Shown here one piece after another: positions 1 through 7,958 of a stretch of 12,265 nt of DNA. Under the pieces are notes generated by a model. That model was not told where the DNA came from and searched no databases. It worked only from the letters and a program-made list of their open reading frames with translations. The stretch lies in contig DAOUFU010000229.1 in NCBI GenBank assembly GCA_034429275.1, positions 1 to 12,265 on the forward strand. The letters run 5' to 3'. The stretch's first letter is position 1. Each line of letters starts with the position of its first letter. A program made the translations under genes and the position numbers. Source of the stretch: DAOUFU01 sp034429275. GTDB lineage: Bacteria > Chloroflexota > Anaerolineae > Aggregatilineales > Aggregatilineaceae.

Positions 1-1298
1 CGACCGGTGGCCCGCCCGGCATCTTTGCCTATGGGTATGACATCACGGCGGAAGACCCCGCTTTCCTGTTCACGCTTTCGAAGGGCGAAAAGCTGACGGC
101 AGAGAACGCCGCAGACGGCATCGTGCTGTCGCGCCTGCTGGCCTCGAACATGAACAAAGAGGTCGGCGATACGGTTGTGCTGAAGGTGCCGGGCAACGTC
201 AAAGAATTCAAGGTGGTGGGCATCGCCGATTTCCCGATCGAGCAAGCCTGGGCTGCCTGGGATGTTTTGGCCCTGCTGCGCGACTCGACGATCGATACCA
301 TCACTTCCGACTCGCTCATCCCCGCCAACGCGATCCCCGCAGAGGCGCGCGGGTTCATCAAATATGCGACTGTCGCTGCCGTCGATGGTTACTCTAACCC
401 GGCAGCGGCGGGCGCTCTGCCGGGCACACTGGTGATCGGCTTCACGTCGAGCGTCAGCCAGTTCCTTCAGTTCGAGGATGGCGCGTTTGCCAGCGTGGAC
501 CAGCCCGGAGTCATGATCAGCAGCGCGATGGCCGAGCAGGGCGGCTACCAGGTGGGCGATACCCTGACGCTGTCTTCCCTGGCGAGCGGCGGTCTCAAGG
601 ATCAGGCGTATCCTATCGTGGGCATCTTCCTCCCACCCGTCATCTTTGAGCAGAACGCGATGGTCCCGCCCGACTTCATCGGCATGGTCTGGCAAGAGGC
701 GACGGCGCTCGACGGCGCTGTGGTGGAGCGTACCGCGCTGCCGGGCGGCTACTTCGTCAGCCTGAAGGACAGCAGTCCGACGGCGGACGAGGTGGGCGAC
801 CTGCTGGAAGCCTCGAAGGAAACATATGTCAACCAGGGCATCGGGACCATCGGGTTCAACTTTGTCGAACTCACCCAGACGATCAGCGATGCGTTTGTGA
901 CCATCCAGGCCATCCTCAGCGCGGTGGCCGGGCTGATCGCGCTGGTGGGCGCGTTGGGTCTGCTCACCACCCTGTCGATGAGCGTCTTCGAGCGTCAGAA
1001 AGAGATCGGCGTGATGCGCTCCATCGGCGCGGGATCATCCACCGTTGCCATCCAGTTCCTGACCGAAGGGCTGGTGGTGGGTGTGGTCGCCTGGCTGGTG
1101 GGCATCCCGCTGATGGTGGGCATTCAATACCTGCTGCTGGACATCACGGGCTTCAACGACACGTTCCCGTTCGAATTTTCGCCTATGGCGGTGGTGGTGG
1201 GGCTGATCGGGATGCTCATCATCACGACTATCGCCAGCCTGTGGCCGTCTTTGTCGGCGGCGCGAAAGACGGTCTCCGACATCCTGCGCTACCAGTAA
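1..1298 (+). CDS. FtsX/MacB-family ABC transporter permease, 3' part (5' end outside the window)
   Basis: The reading frame is open from the left edge (first full codon at 3) to the TAA at 1296-1298, giving 431 visible residues; the GTG at 123 is internal and not a start. The visible part begins in an extracytoplasmic MacB-like periplasmic core region, where the phrase GEKLTAENAADGIVLSRLLA and a later IVLS/MISS-type repeat near 510-530 each precede a VGDTxxL motif, so the module seems to occur twice. The C-terminal FtsX domain has three membrane segments, at about 909-983, 1062-1142 and 1179-1244, and the conserved cytoplasmic motif ERQKEIGVMRSIGA (990-1031) after the first. Such permeases work with a LolD/MacB-type ATPase in lipoprotein release, peptide or macrolide export, or cell-envelope signalling. 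No partner ATPase lies in the window, so the substrate is unknown. Family assignment is firm, specific role is not. Confidence 0.9.
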   Translation, partial: TGGPPGIFAYGYDITAEDPAFLFTLSKGEKLTAENAADGIVLSRLLASNMNKEVGDTVVLKVPGNVKEFKVVGIADFPIEQAWAAWDVLALLRDSTIDTITSDSLIPANAIPAEARGFIKYATVAAVDGYSNPAAAGALPGTLVIGFTSSVSQFLQFEDGAFASVDQPGVMISSAMAEQGGYQVGDTLTLSSLASGGLKDQAYPIVGIFLPPVIFEQNAMVPPDFIGMVWQEATALDGAVVERTALPGGYFVSLKDSSPTADEVGDLLEASKETYVNQGIGTIGFNFVELTQTISDAFVTIQAILSAVAGLIALVGALGLLTTLSMSVFERQKEIGVMRSIGAGSSTVAIQFLTEGLVVGVVAWLVGIPLMVGIQYLLLDITGFNDTFPFEFSPMAVVVGLIGMLIITTIASLWPSLSAARKTVSDILRYQ

Positions 1299-1347
1299 TC
1301 GCCCGATGGTTTCCGGCTTTCCACCGGGCCAACGGTATGTGTTCACC

Positions 1348-1377
1348 AGGACCTCCGCACGCGCGGAGGTCCTTTTT
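1348..1377 (+). terminator. Rho-independent terminator of the FtsX-family permease gene
   Basis: A perfect 11-bp GC-rich stem (1348-1358 with 1363-1373) closes a 4-nt loop and runs into TTTTT (1373-1377), 49 nt after the stop codon. It separates the permease from the downstream exporter gene. Confidence 0.92.
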
Positions 1378-1424
1378 GATCGGTCCGCGAAACTGAGCTG
1401 ACTCGAATGACTGGTCCATGCAGG

Positions 1425-1433
1425 TGGTATAAT
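1425..1433 (+). promoter_or_regulatory. Extended -10 promoter of the ABC exporter gene
   Basis: TGG followed by a perfect TATAAT (1428-1433) forms an extended -10 element (TGnTATAAT). No good -35 hexamer sits at 16-18 bp, which is usual for extended -10 promoters. It lies between the upstream terminator and the exporter start, predicting a leader of about 60 nt. Confidence 0.65.
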
Positions 1434-1499
1434 GGCAGACAGCCGCGGCGCAGTGCCAGGCCGAGCACGAGATTTGCATTGACGTATGGATAGGAACGT

Positions 1500-3251
1500 A
1501 TGAAAGCTTTTTCGCTCGTTTTTCGCTTCGCGCGCCGTTATACCAAAGAACTTGTACTGACTGTCATCAGCATGATTTTGCTGGTGGGCGTGCAGCTGCT
1601 GATTCCCTGGGTGATCCGGTCGCTGATCGATGCTGTGACCGAACAGCCGCTCGATGCCGACACGATGGCGCATGTCACCCGCCTGACGATCCTGACTGCC
1701 GCCGCGCTGGTGATCAAGGGCGTGCTGCAGTTCCTGCGCAGCTATATGGCGCACATCGCCGGGTGGGGCGTCGTGGCCGATATGCGCAAGTTCCTCTACC
1801 AGCACCTCCAGCGGCTGTCGCTGCGCTTCTACGAAGATAAGCAGACCGGCCAGATGATGTCGCGCATCGTGAACGATACCGATCAGTTTGAGATGCTGAT
1901 CGCCCATGCGGTGCCCGATATCATCGTCAATGTGCTGACTTTTGTCGGCGTCAGCACCATGCTAATGCTGCTGAACTGGAAGCTGGGTCTGATCAGCCTG
2001 GTGCCGGTGCCGTTTGTGATCCTGGTGATGCATGGTTACGCCAAAAAGGTGCGCCCAGCCTTCCGACGACGCCAGGCTGAACTGGGCCAGCTCAACGCCG
2101 TGCTGAATGATAACATCTCCGGTATCCGCGAGATCAAAGCCTTCACGCGCGAGGACGCCGAGGCACAGCGCGTCTCGCTGGGCATCGACAACTACCGGCG
2201 CTCGCTGCTGTATGCGCTCAAGATGATGGCGATCTTCCAGCCGTTAGTCGATTTCACCTCGTCGCTGGGCATCCTGGTGGTGATCTACTTTGGCGGGATG
2301 CTGGTCAACGATGGGGCGCTGCCAGTGGCCGACCTGGTCGCTTTTTTCCTCTACCTGGAGATGTTGTATAACCCGATCCGCATGTTGAGCGACGCCTGGG
2401 AGCGTATTCAGGAAGCACTGGCCAGCGGTGACCGGGTGGACGAGCTGCTGCGCGAGAGTCCTGAGGTGAGCGAACATCCCGGTGCGATCCGGCTGGAAGG
2501 ACGGGCGAAGGGCGCGATCACGTTTGAGAACGTCAGCTTCTGCTACAACCAGGGCGATATGGTGCTGGAGAACATCAATGTCGAGATTTCTGCCGGGCAG
2601 ATGGTAGCGCTGGTCGGCCCGACCGGGGTCGGAAAATCCACGCTGGCCAGCCTGATCCCGCGCTTCTACGATCCGGTCGCCGGTACGGTGAAGCTGGATG
2701 GCATCGACACGCGGCGGATAGAGCTGGAAAGCCTGCGCCAGCAGGTCAGCATCGTGCTGCAGGACGTGTTCCTGTTTCATGGGACGGTGCGCGAGAACAT
2801 CCGGTTTGGCAACCCGGACGCGAGCGAAGCCGATATCATCCGGGCCGCCCAGGTGGCCAACGCGCACCCGTTCATCTGCGATCTGCCCGATGGCTACGAT
2901 ACACTGATCGGGGAGCGCGGAGTCAAGCTTTCCGGCGGGCAGAAACAGCGTCTCTCGATTGCGCGCGCCGTGCTGAAGGATGCACCGATTCTGATCCTGG
3001 ACGAGGCGACCTCGTCGGTCGATACGGAGACCGAAATCCTGATTCAGGAAGCATTGGAGCGCCTGATGCAGGGGAAGCCTACAATCATCATCGCGCACCG
3101 GCTCTCGACCGTGCGTAATGCGGACCAGATCATCGTGCTGCAGGATACCCACATTGCCGAAGCGGGGACCCACCAGGAACTCGTCTCGATGGGCGGGCTG
3201 TATTACCGGCTGTACAATGCGCAGCGTAAGCTCCAACACCTGACAGCATAG
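1500..3251 (+). CDS. ABC exporter half-transporter (fused membrane and ATPase domains)
   Basis: The product has 583 residues, the normal size for a type IV ABC exporter half-transporter (MsbA/BmrA/LmrA-like). Residues 1-300 form the six-helix domain, with membrane segments near 18-39, 61-82, 138-158, 162-180, 246-266 and 276-293. The coupling-loop phrase IREIKAFTRE at 209-218 is typical of exporters. The ATPase domain follows: Walker A GPTGVGKST (373-381), Q-loop Gln421, signature LSGGQKQR (477-484), Walker B ILILDE ending Asp501-Glu502, SSVD D-loop (505-508), and switch His533. All catalytic residues are present, so it should be active in ATP-driven export from the inner leaflet or cytoplasm. 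No second half-transporter is adjacent, so a homodimer is likely. The ATG at 1500 has AGGA five nucleotides upstream. The substrate (lipid, drug or peptide) cannot be told from sequence. Confidence 0.95.
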   Translation: MKAFSLVFRFARRYTKELVLTVISMILLVGVQLLIPWVIRSLIDAVTEQPLDADTMAHVTRLTILTAAALVIKGVLQFLRSYMAHIAGWGVVADMRKFLYQHLQRLSLRFYEDKQTGQMMSRIVNDTDQFEMLIAHAVPDIIVNVLTFVGVSTMLMLLNWKLGLISLVPVPFVILVMHGYAKKVRPAFRRRQAELGQLNAVLNDNISGIREIKAFTREDAEAQRVSLGIDNYRRSLLYALKMMAIFQPLVDFTSSLGILVVIYFGGMLVNDGALPVADLVAFFLYLEMLYNPIRMLSDAWERIQEALASGDRVDELLRESPEVSEHPGAIRLEGRAKGAITFENVSFCYNQGDMVLENINVEISAGQMVALVGPTGVGKSTLASLIPRFYDPVAGTVKLDGIDTRRIELESLRQQVSIVLQDVFLFHGTVRENIRFGNPDASEADIIRAAQVANAHPFICDLPDGYDTLIGERGVKLSGGQKQRLSIARAVLKDAPILILDEATSSVDTETEILIQEALERLMQGKPTIIIAHRLSTVRNADQIIVLQDTHIAEAGTHQELVSMGGLYYRLYNAQRKLQHLTA

Positions 3252-3279
3252 GGGATCACCCCAGGCCGGGCGAGATGCG

Positions 3280-3313
3280 AAAAAAACAAGCGCCAGGGCC
3301 AATTCCTGGCGCT
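3280..3313 (-). terminator. Intrinsic terminator of gdhA, shared with the convergent ABC exporter gene
   Basis: A 9-bp perfect stem (3289-3297 with 3305-3313) has a 7-nt loop. Read leftward it is followed by seven T residues (complement of A3280-3286) after a 3-nt gap, making a good terminator for the glutamate dehydrogenase gene that stops at 3338. Read rightward it is followed only by a weak U-poor tail, so it may also stop the exporter transcript but less efficiently. Confidence 0.85.
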
Positions 3314-3337
3314 GTGATTTGAGCAGTCCGGCGCGGG

Positions 3338-4615
3338 CTAGACCCAGCCGCGCAGGCGCACGGCTTCGGCCACGCGCTCGACGGCAACACAGTAAGCCGC
3401 CAGCCGGGGATGCACGTTGAGTTCCTGTGCGCGGTTGTGCACCGCGTGGAAGGCTGCCGTCATCTTCTCGTCGAGACGCTCGTGCACGGTGGCTTCCGAC
3501 CAGTAGCGGTCGTAGGCGTTCTGGATCATTTCGAAGTAGGAGACGGTCACGCCGCCCGCATTGCACAAGAAATCGGGGATCACATAGACGCCGTTGTTGT
3601 GCAGGATCAGATCGGCGTCGGGCGTGGTCGGCCCATTGGCCAGTTCCGCGCTGATCTTGGCCCGGATGCGCGGAGCATTCTGGGCCGTGATCACGTTTTC
3701 GAGCGCGGAGGGCACCAGGATATCGACCGGCAGTTCCAGCAGTTCGGCATTGGAGATCGGCTGCGCGCCGGGGAACCCCACCACCGACCCGGTCTTTTTC
3801 TTGAAATCGACCAGCGCCTGCGGGTCGAACCCAACGGCGTTGTAAATGCCGCCCTTAGAGTCCGATACGGCGACCACGACCGTCCCTAACAGTTTGGGAC
3901 CCAACAGCGCGGCGAACTGCCCGGCATTGCCGAAGCCTTGCACGGCCATCGTCGCGCCGTGCGTGTCGATGCCCAAGACGCGGGCGGCCTCGCGGATGCA
4001 GTACATGCCGCCGCGCGCGGTCGCATCTTCGCGGCCTTTTGACCCGCCCAGCGAGAGGGGCTTGCCGGTGATCACGCCGAATTCGTTATAACCGCGCAGA
4101 ATGGAAAACTCATCGGCCATCCAGGCCATGATCTGGGGGTTGGTGTAGACATCGGGCGCGGGCACGTCCATCTCCGGCCCCAGGATGCGCCCCACCTGGC
4201 GAACATACGCCCGGCTCAGCCGTTCCAATTCGCCCTGCGACATTTCTTTGGGATTGCAGATGACGCCGCCCTTGCCGCCGCCCAATGGGATATCAACCAC
4301 AGCGCATTTCCAGGTCATCCAGGCGGCCAGAGCGCGCACAGTGTCGATGGTTTCATCGGGATGGAAGCGGATGCCGCCCTTGGTGGCCCCGCGGGCGTCG
4401 TTGTACTGCACGCGGAATCCCTTAAACACCTTGGTGACGCCGTCATCCATCTTGACGGCCAACGTCACGTGCAGCTCGCGGACCGGCTCGCGCAGGAAGG
4501 CGTGAATCGCCGGGTCGAGCTGCAACACGCGCGCGGCCTCGTCAAGCTGCGCCTGCGCAATGCGAAAGGGGTTCAGCTGCTCTGTCGATGGTGCCATAGC
4601 TTCTTGTTGTGTCAT
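3338..4615 (-). CDS. gdhA: Glutamate dehydrogenase (Glu/Leu/Phe/Val dehydrogenase family)
   Basis: A 425-residue enzyme catalysing reversible oxidative deamination of L-glutamate to 2-oxoglutarate and ammonia in the cytoplasm, linking nitrogen and carbon metabolism; the family forms hexamers. The N-terminal substrate domain shows ATKGGIRFHP (77-86), WKCAVVDIP with Lys103, the catalytic-lysine motif PLGGGKGG with Lys115, and the proton-relay Asp155 in VPAPD. The Rossmann domain has the dinucleotide loop GFGNAG at 227-232, and the C-terminal part has NAGGVTVSYFE, typical of this family. The length matches the small NAD(P)-dependent hexameric type. The ATG at 4615 is supported by GAGGTG (4626-4621) five bases upstream; the second Met (residue 7) has no such site. 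Cofactor preference is not certain from what is visible. It lies 195 bp downstream of hom on the same strand. Confidence 0.96.
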   Translation of the reverse strand: MTQQEAMAPSTEQLNPFRIAQAQLDEAARVLQLDPAIHAFLREPVRELHVTLAVKMDDGVTKVFKGFRVQYNDARGATKGGIRFHPDETIDTVRALAAWMTWKCAVVDIPLGGGKGGVICNPKEMSQGELERLSRAYVRQVGRILGPEMDVPAPDVYTNPQIMAWMADEFSILRGYNEFGVITGKPLSLGGSKGREDATARGGMYCIREAARVLGIDTHGATMAVQGFGNAGQFAALLGPKLLGTVVVAVSDSKGGIYNAVGFDPQALVDFKKKTGSVVGFPGAQPISNAELLELPVDILVPSALENVITAQNAPRIRAKISAELANGPTTPDADLILHNNGVYVIPDFLCNAGGVTVSYFEMIQNAYDRYWSEATVHERLDEKMTAAFHAVHNRAQELNVHPRLAAYCVAVERVAEAVRLRGWV

Positions 4616-4810
4616 GCGTCCACCTCGCCTGTGATTCTAAGTGATACGCGAATAAAGGGGGCAAATCTGCCGGTATGACTTTTAACCTGCACGGGCAGCA
4701 TTTCGATTGTGGCGCACAAGCATAGACACAACCGGGAAAAATCTCCTGGTCATTACTCACAAAAAGAGACGAGCGGGTTGGACAAAACCGACAAACTCGC
4801 CGGATGGCTT
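4616..4810 (-). other. Intergenic region between hom and gdhA
   Basis: This 195-bp gap holds the gdhA ribosome binding site and a possible -10 box TAGAAT (4639-4634) that has no good -35 at normal spacing. A 4-bp hairpin (4687-4698) is too short to be a convincing terminator for hom. I see no other gene. Whether gdhA has its own promoter or is read from hom cannot be decided here. Confidence 0.4.
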
Positions 4811-5896
4811 TCAGCCGAGATGGGCCGCGCCCAAGTCGAGGATATCGCCCAGCACACCCGCCGCAGTCACCACGGGACCGGCCCCCGGTCCGGCGATAAC
4901 CAGCGGCAGATCGTGGTAGCGTTCGGTGGTCAGCGCGATGTAATTGGCCGGGCCGCGCAGCGTACCCAGCGGGCTGTCGGCAGGCACGACCTTCAGCCCC
5001 ACCGTGCCGCCCTGCGGCCCCACCTGGGCCACATAGCGCAGAGTTGCCCCCTGAGCCTGAGCCTGCGCGAAGCGCTCGGCATAGTCGTCGTCCAGGCTGG
5101 AAGCGGCCTCCAGGAAGCCCTCAACGGACAGGCTCGCCAGTGCCGCCGGGTAGAGCGGCTCCACCACCAGGTCCGACATCTCAAGCGGCCAGCCCGCCGT
5201 GCGCGCCAGGATCAACGCTTTGCGGGCTACGTCGTGGCCGCTGAGATCGTCGCGGGGGTCCGGCTCGGTATAACCGAGCGCACGCGCCTGCGCGATCACC
5301 TGCGAATAGGGGATGCCGCGCTCAAGTTCGGCGCACAGATAGCCCAACGTGCCGCTCATGCAGCCCTCGATGCGGGCGGCCTGGTCGCCGGTATCGAGCA
5401 GGCTGCGCAGCGTGCGAATCACCGGCAGGCCGGCTCCAACGGTGCATTCATAGCGCATGTGAGGATGGGTGAACAAGTCGCGGGTGGATGGCCACGCGCC
5501 GGTCAGCGGGTTTTTATTGGCGATAGCGACTCCGCCGCCCGCCTTGAGCGCCGCGTGCAGCAGCTCACTGCTGCCAGTCGCTGCCGTCACATCAACCAAC
5601 ACGGTCCCGGCGCGCAGCAGGCTCTCAAGCTCGCTGAGAGGGCGCACGTCGCCGGGCAGGGCATCGACCAACAGGCGGCGCTGCCGGACGGAATCCAGGA
5701 CCGCCCGGAGCGTCTCGTCGGGGAAGCCGTCGGGGCGCGCCACCACGCCGCTGATGTCGGCCAGTGCGACAGGGACCACGGTTAGCCCGGTGCGCCGGGC
5801 GACGGCCTCGCGCGTGGTGAGAATCTGGTGCAGCAGCGTGCCGCCCACATTCCCCAACCCGACCAGAATCAGCGGAAGCGTGTGTTGACCAGACAT
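4811..5896 (-). CDS. hom: Homoserine dehydrogenase, short form without ACT domain
   Basis: The 361-residue product reduces aspartate-4-semialdehyde to homoserine with NAD(P)H, the branch point to threonine and methionine. The Rossmann fingerprint GLGNVGG is at 13-19. ANKNPLTG (126-133) carries Lys128, ECTVGAGLPVIRTL (150-163) and SGTLGYL (181-187) follow, and GYTEPDPRDDLSGHDVARK (208-226) contains the pair equivalent to yeast Asp219/Lys223 (here Asp222 and Lys226). The C-terminus GPGAGPVVTAAGVLGDI is also typical. The sequence most resembles the dehydrogenase half of bifunctional aspartokinase-homoserine dehydrogenases, but there is no kinase part and no C-terminal ACT domain, so threonine feedback through ACT is not expected. 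The ATG at 5896 has AGGAG seven bases upstream. No other threonine-pathway gene is adjacent. Confidence 0.95.
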   Translation of the reverse strand: MSGQHTLPLILVGLGNVGGTLLHQILTTREAVARRTGLTVVPVALADISGVVARPDGFPDETLRAVLDSVRQRRLLVDALPGDVRPLSELESLLRAGTVLVDVTAATGSSELLHAALKAGGGVAIANKNPLTGAWPSTRDLFTHPHMRYECTVGAGLPVIRTLRSLLDTGDQAARIEGCMSGTLGYLCAELERGIPYSQVIAQARALGYTEPDPRDDLSGHDVARKALILARTAGWPLEMSDLVVEPLYPAALASLSVEGFLEAASSLDDDYAERFAQAQAQGATLRYVAQVGPQGGTVGLKVVPADSPLGTLRGPANYIALTTERYHDLPLVIAGPGAGPVVTAAGVLGDILDLGAAHLG

Positions 5897-5961
5897 CAGA
5901 GGACTCCTGACAGGCGATTGAACCCGGCACCACGCGCAGAACTACAGCGCGCAGCAGATTG

Positions 5962-5977
5962 TGGCACAGAATTGCCA
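5962..5977. repeat. Short inverted repeat upstream of hom
   Basis: TGGCA, six bases, TGCCA lies about 65 bp before the hom start codon, in the 134-bp gap between the SLC13 gene and hom. It has the spacing of a small operator, but a 5-bp arm can arise by chance and no promoter of quality is visible beside it. Confidence 0.25.
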
Positions 5978-6030
5978 TCCGCACACGTGCCCGGTTTGTG
6001 CGTTTGATACCAGCGAGGCGGCATCGCCCA

Positions 6031-7794
6031 TCACAGGGGCCAGAGGATCGGCACCAGCAGGGTAGTCAGCGCGATCACCAGCAGCGAAAGCGGCAGCCCT
6101 GGCCGCCAGTAGTCGCCAAATTCGTACCCGCCCGGACCCATCACCAGCGTGTTGGATTGGTGACCGATGGGGGTCAAAAACGCGCAGGAAGTCCCCACTG
6201 CCACCGCCATCAGCAGCGGGTCGGCAGAGACTTCGAGGCCCTGGGCAAGCTGGAGCGCGATCGGAGCCATCAACACCGCTGCCGCCGCGTTGTTCACGAT
6301 GTTGGAGAGCAGCATCGCGCCGGTGACCAGCAGTGTGATGGTGAGCGTGGGGGGAAGTTCCTGGCCGAGGTCGAGCAGCAGGTCGGCGATCTGGTGCGCG
6401 CCGCCGCTTGTTTCCAGCGCTTCGCCGACGGGCAGCATTGCGCCCAGCAGCACGATGATCGGCCAGTCGATACTGCTGTAGGCATCTTGCAGGGAGACCA
6501 GTCCCAACAAGATCATGGCCAGGGTGGCCGCGATCATGGCGGTGGCGATGGGCAGCCACCCCAGCGCGCTGATCAGCAGCGCCAGTCCAAAAATGGCGAG
6601 CGATACCGCCAGGCGACGCGGCTTGCCCAGTTGCAGTTCACGTTCGGGCAAAGGCAGCAGCCCCAACTGGGGCACCGTGTCTTGAAGCTGGGTTTCGTCG
6701 CCTTGCAGCAGCAGGATATCGCCCCCCTGGAAGCGAATTTTGCCCAGGCGCTGATCAACGCGCTTGCCGCGCCGCGCGACGGCCAGCAGGTTGATGCCGT
6801 AGCGCCGTCGCAGGTTCAGACTGATGGCCGTCTTGCCTTGCAGGGGAGAGTTGTGAGCCACGATGGCTTCCATGACCTCGATGGACCGGGCGTTCAGCAG
6901 GTGGCTCTCGTCGCTGCCGACCAGTTCGAGGCGAGCACTGTCCACCAGTTCTTTGATGTCGTCCGGCTTGGCTTCGAGGATCAGAATGTCACCAGCGTAC
7001 AACCGGTCGTAGTACGAGGGGGGCGGCAGGCGCTGATCGCTGCGCACGATGCCGACAATCACCGCGTCTGCTTCCGTGAGGTCGTGCAGGGCAGATACCA
7101 GGCTGCCGGCAAGGGGCGAGTCGTCGCTGATGCGGCACTCGGTGATGTAATCGTCGATGTGGAACAGTTTGCTCTGCGAACTGCCCGCCTGCCGGTATGG
7201 CACCAGCCGCCGCCCGACCGTCGCCAGGAACAATCCGCCGACTGCCGCGACGCTGACTCCCACCGGCGTGAAGGCAAACATGCCGAATGCATTGGCCCCG
7301 GTCTGGGTGCGGTAGGTGGCGATGATGATATTGGGCGGCGTGCCGATCAGCGTGATCAGCCCGCCCAATAGCGACCCAAACGCCAGCGGCATCAGCACGA
7401 CAGACGGCGAGAGATCATGGCGGCGCGCGACGCGAATCGCCACCGGCATCATCAACGCCAGCGCGCCCACGTTGTTCATGAACGCCGAAGCGACGATGAC
7501 CACGCCGATCATGGCCACCATCTGCAGATGGGCGTGCCCCCCCAGGCTGCCGATCCCGCGGGCGATAAAATCGACCACGCCGCCGTTCATCAGCCCCTTG
7601 CTGACGACCAGGATCGCGGCAACGGTGATCACCGCCGGGTGGCCAAACCCTGCGAACATGCGCTCATCCGGGATGATGTCCAGCACGCCCAGGGTCACCA
7701 GCGCCAGCAGCGCGACGACGTCGTAACGGAGCTTCTCGGTGATGAACAGAATCATCGCCGCCACAATGACGACGTAGACGATCACATGATCCAT
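6031..7794 (-). CDS. SLC13/DASS-type ion transporter with two central RCK_C (TrkA_C) domains
   Basis: The 587-residue membrane protein has an inverted-repeat transporter plan. The N-terminal half (1-200) is hydrophobic and carries SAFMNNVGALALMMP (103-117) and GGLITLIGTPPNIII (144-158). The C-terminal half (395-587) has the matching SNIVNNAAAAVLMAP (497-511) and TPIGHQSNTLVMGPGGY (541-557). These paired MNN/GTPPN and VNN/GHQSN motifs mark the ion and substrate sites of the IT superfamily. Residues 208-380 form a soluble insert with two RCK_C-like units, each containing a YAGDILIL- or FQGGDILLL-type strand (near 266-274 and 355-364). Bacterial relatives are annotated as SLC13 permeases, and some as sulfate or dicarboxylate transporters; the substrate here is not determinable. 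The ATG at 7794 has AGGAAGGA about nine bases upstream. Confidence 0.9.
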   Translation of the reverse strand: MDHVIVYVVIVAAMILFITEKLRYDVVALLALVTLGVLDIIPDERMFAGFGHPAVITVAAILVVSKGLMNGGVVDFIARGIGSLGGHAHLQMVAMIGVVIVASAFMNNVGALALMMPVAIRVARRHDLSPSVVLMPLAFGSLLGGLITLIGTPPNIIIATYRTQTGANAFGMFAFTPVGVSVAAVGGLFLATVGRRLVPYRQAGSSQSKLFHIDDYITECRISDDSPLAGSLVSALHDLTEADAVIVGIVRSDQRLPPPSYYDRLYAGDILILEAKPDDIKELVDSARLELVGSDESHLLNARSIEVMEAIVAHNSPLQGKTAISLNLRRRYGINLLAVARRGKRVDQRLGKIRFQGGDILLLQGDETQLQDTVPQLGLLPLPERELQLGKPRRLAVSLAIFGLALLISALGWLPIATAMIAATLAMILLGLVSLQDAYSSIDWPIIVLLGAMLPVGEALETSGGAHQIADLLLDLGQELPPTLTITLLVTGAMLLSNIVNNAAAAVLMAPIALQLAQGLEVSADPLLMAVAVGTSCAFLTPIGHQSNTLVMGPGGYEFGDYWRPGLPLSLLVIALTTLLVPILWPL

Positions 7795-7834
7795 CGCCGG
7801 TCATTCCTTCCTGTGGATGGCTGTATGGCTTTCA

Positions 7835-7862
7835 AAGATAATCGCTTTCGCATAATGGGCAA
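7835..7862 (-). promoter_or_regulatory. Possible promoter of the SLC13 transporter gene
   Basis: Read leftward, TTGCCC (7862-7857), a 16-bp spacer and TATCTT (7840-7835) match four of six positions in each box. The site lies 41 bp before the start codon and downstream of the mutS2 terminator, where a promoter is needed if that terminator works. The match is weak. Confidence 0.3.
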
Positions 7863-7880
7863 GAGCATGAGTAAGGGATC

Positions 7881-7919
7881 AAAAAAGGCGAGACCCCGTG
7901 ATGAGGCAGCGGGGTCTCG
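7881..7919 (-). terminator. Rho-independent terminator of mutS2
   Basis: A 10-bp perfect stem (7889-7898 with 7910-7919) with an 11-nt loop is followed, read leftward, by CC and six T residues (complement of A7881-7886). It lies 40 nt after the mutS2 stop codon. Confidence 0.88.
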
Positions 7920-7958
7920 TGAAGTGATGATCATCAGGCGGCGGGGTCGCTGCTCACC

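Noticed and set aside
1..3251. The FtsX-family permease and the ABC exporter as one transport system
   Set aside because: A strong terminator and a separate promoter lie between them, and the exporter already has its own membrane domain, so it is not the permease's ATPase partner.
2244..3566. Leftward ORF of 440 codons
   Set aside because: Antisense to the ABC exporter with complete catalytic motifs and overlapping the end of gdhA; no motif of its own.
4687..4698. Hairpin as terminator of hom
   Set aside because: The stem is only 4 bp and is followed by a broken, A-containing tract rather than a T-run.
4709..5785. Long rightward ORF of 358 codons
   Set aside because: It is antisense to hom, has His/Arg/Gln/Ala-rich composition typical of an antisense frame in GC-rich DNA, and shows no domain.
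5959..7371. Long rightward ORF of 470 codons
   Set aside because: Antisense shadow of the SLC13 transporter gene; Gln/Asp/His-rich with no recognisable motif.
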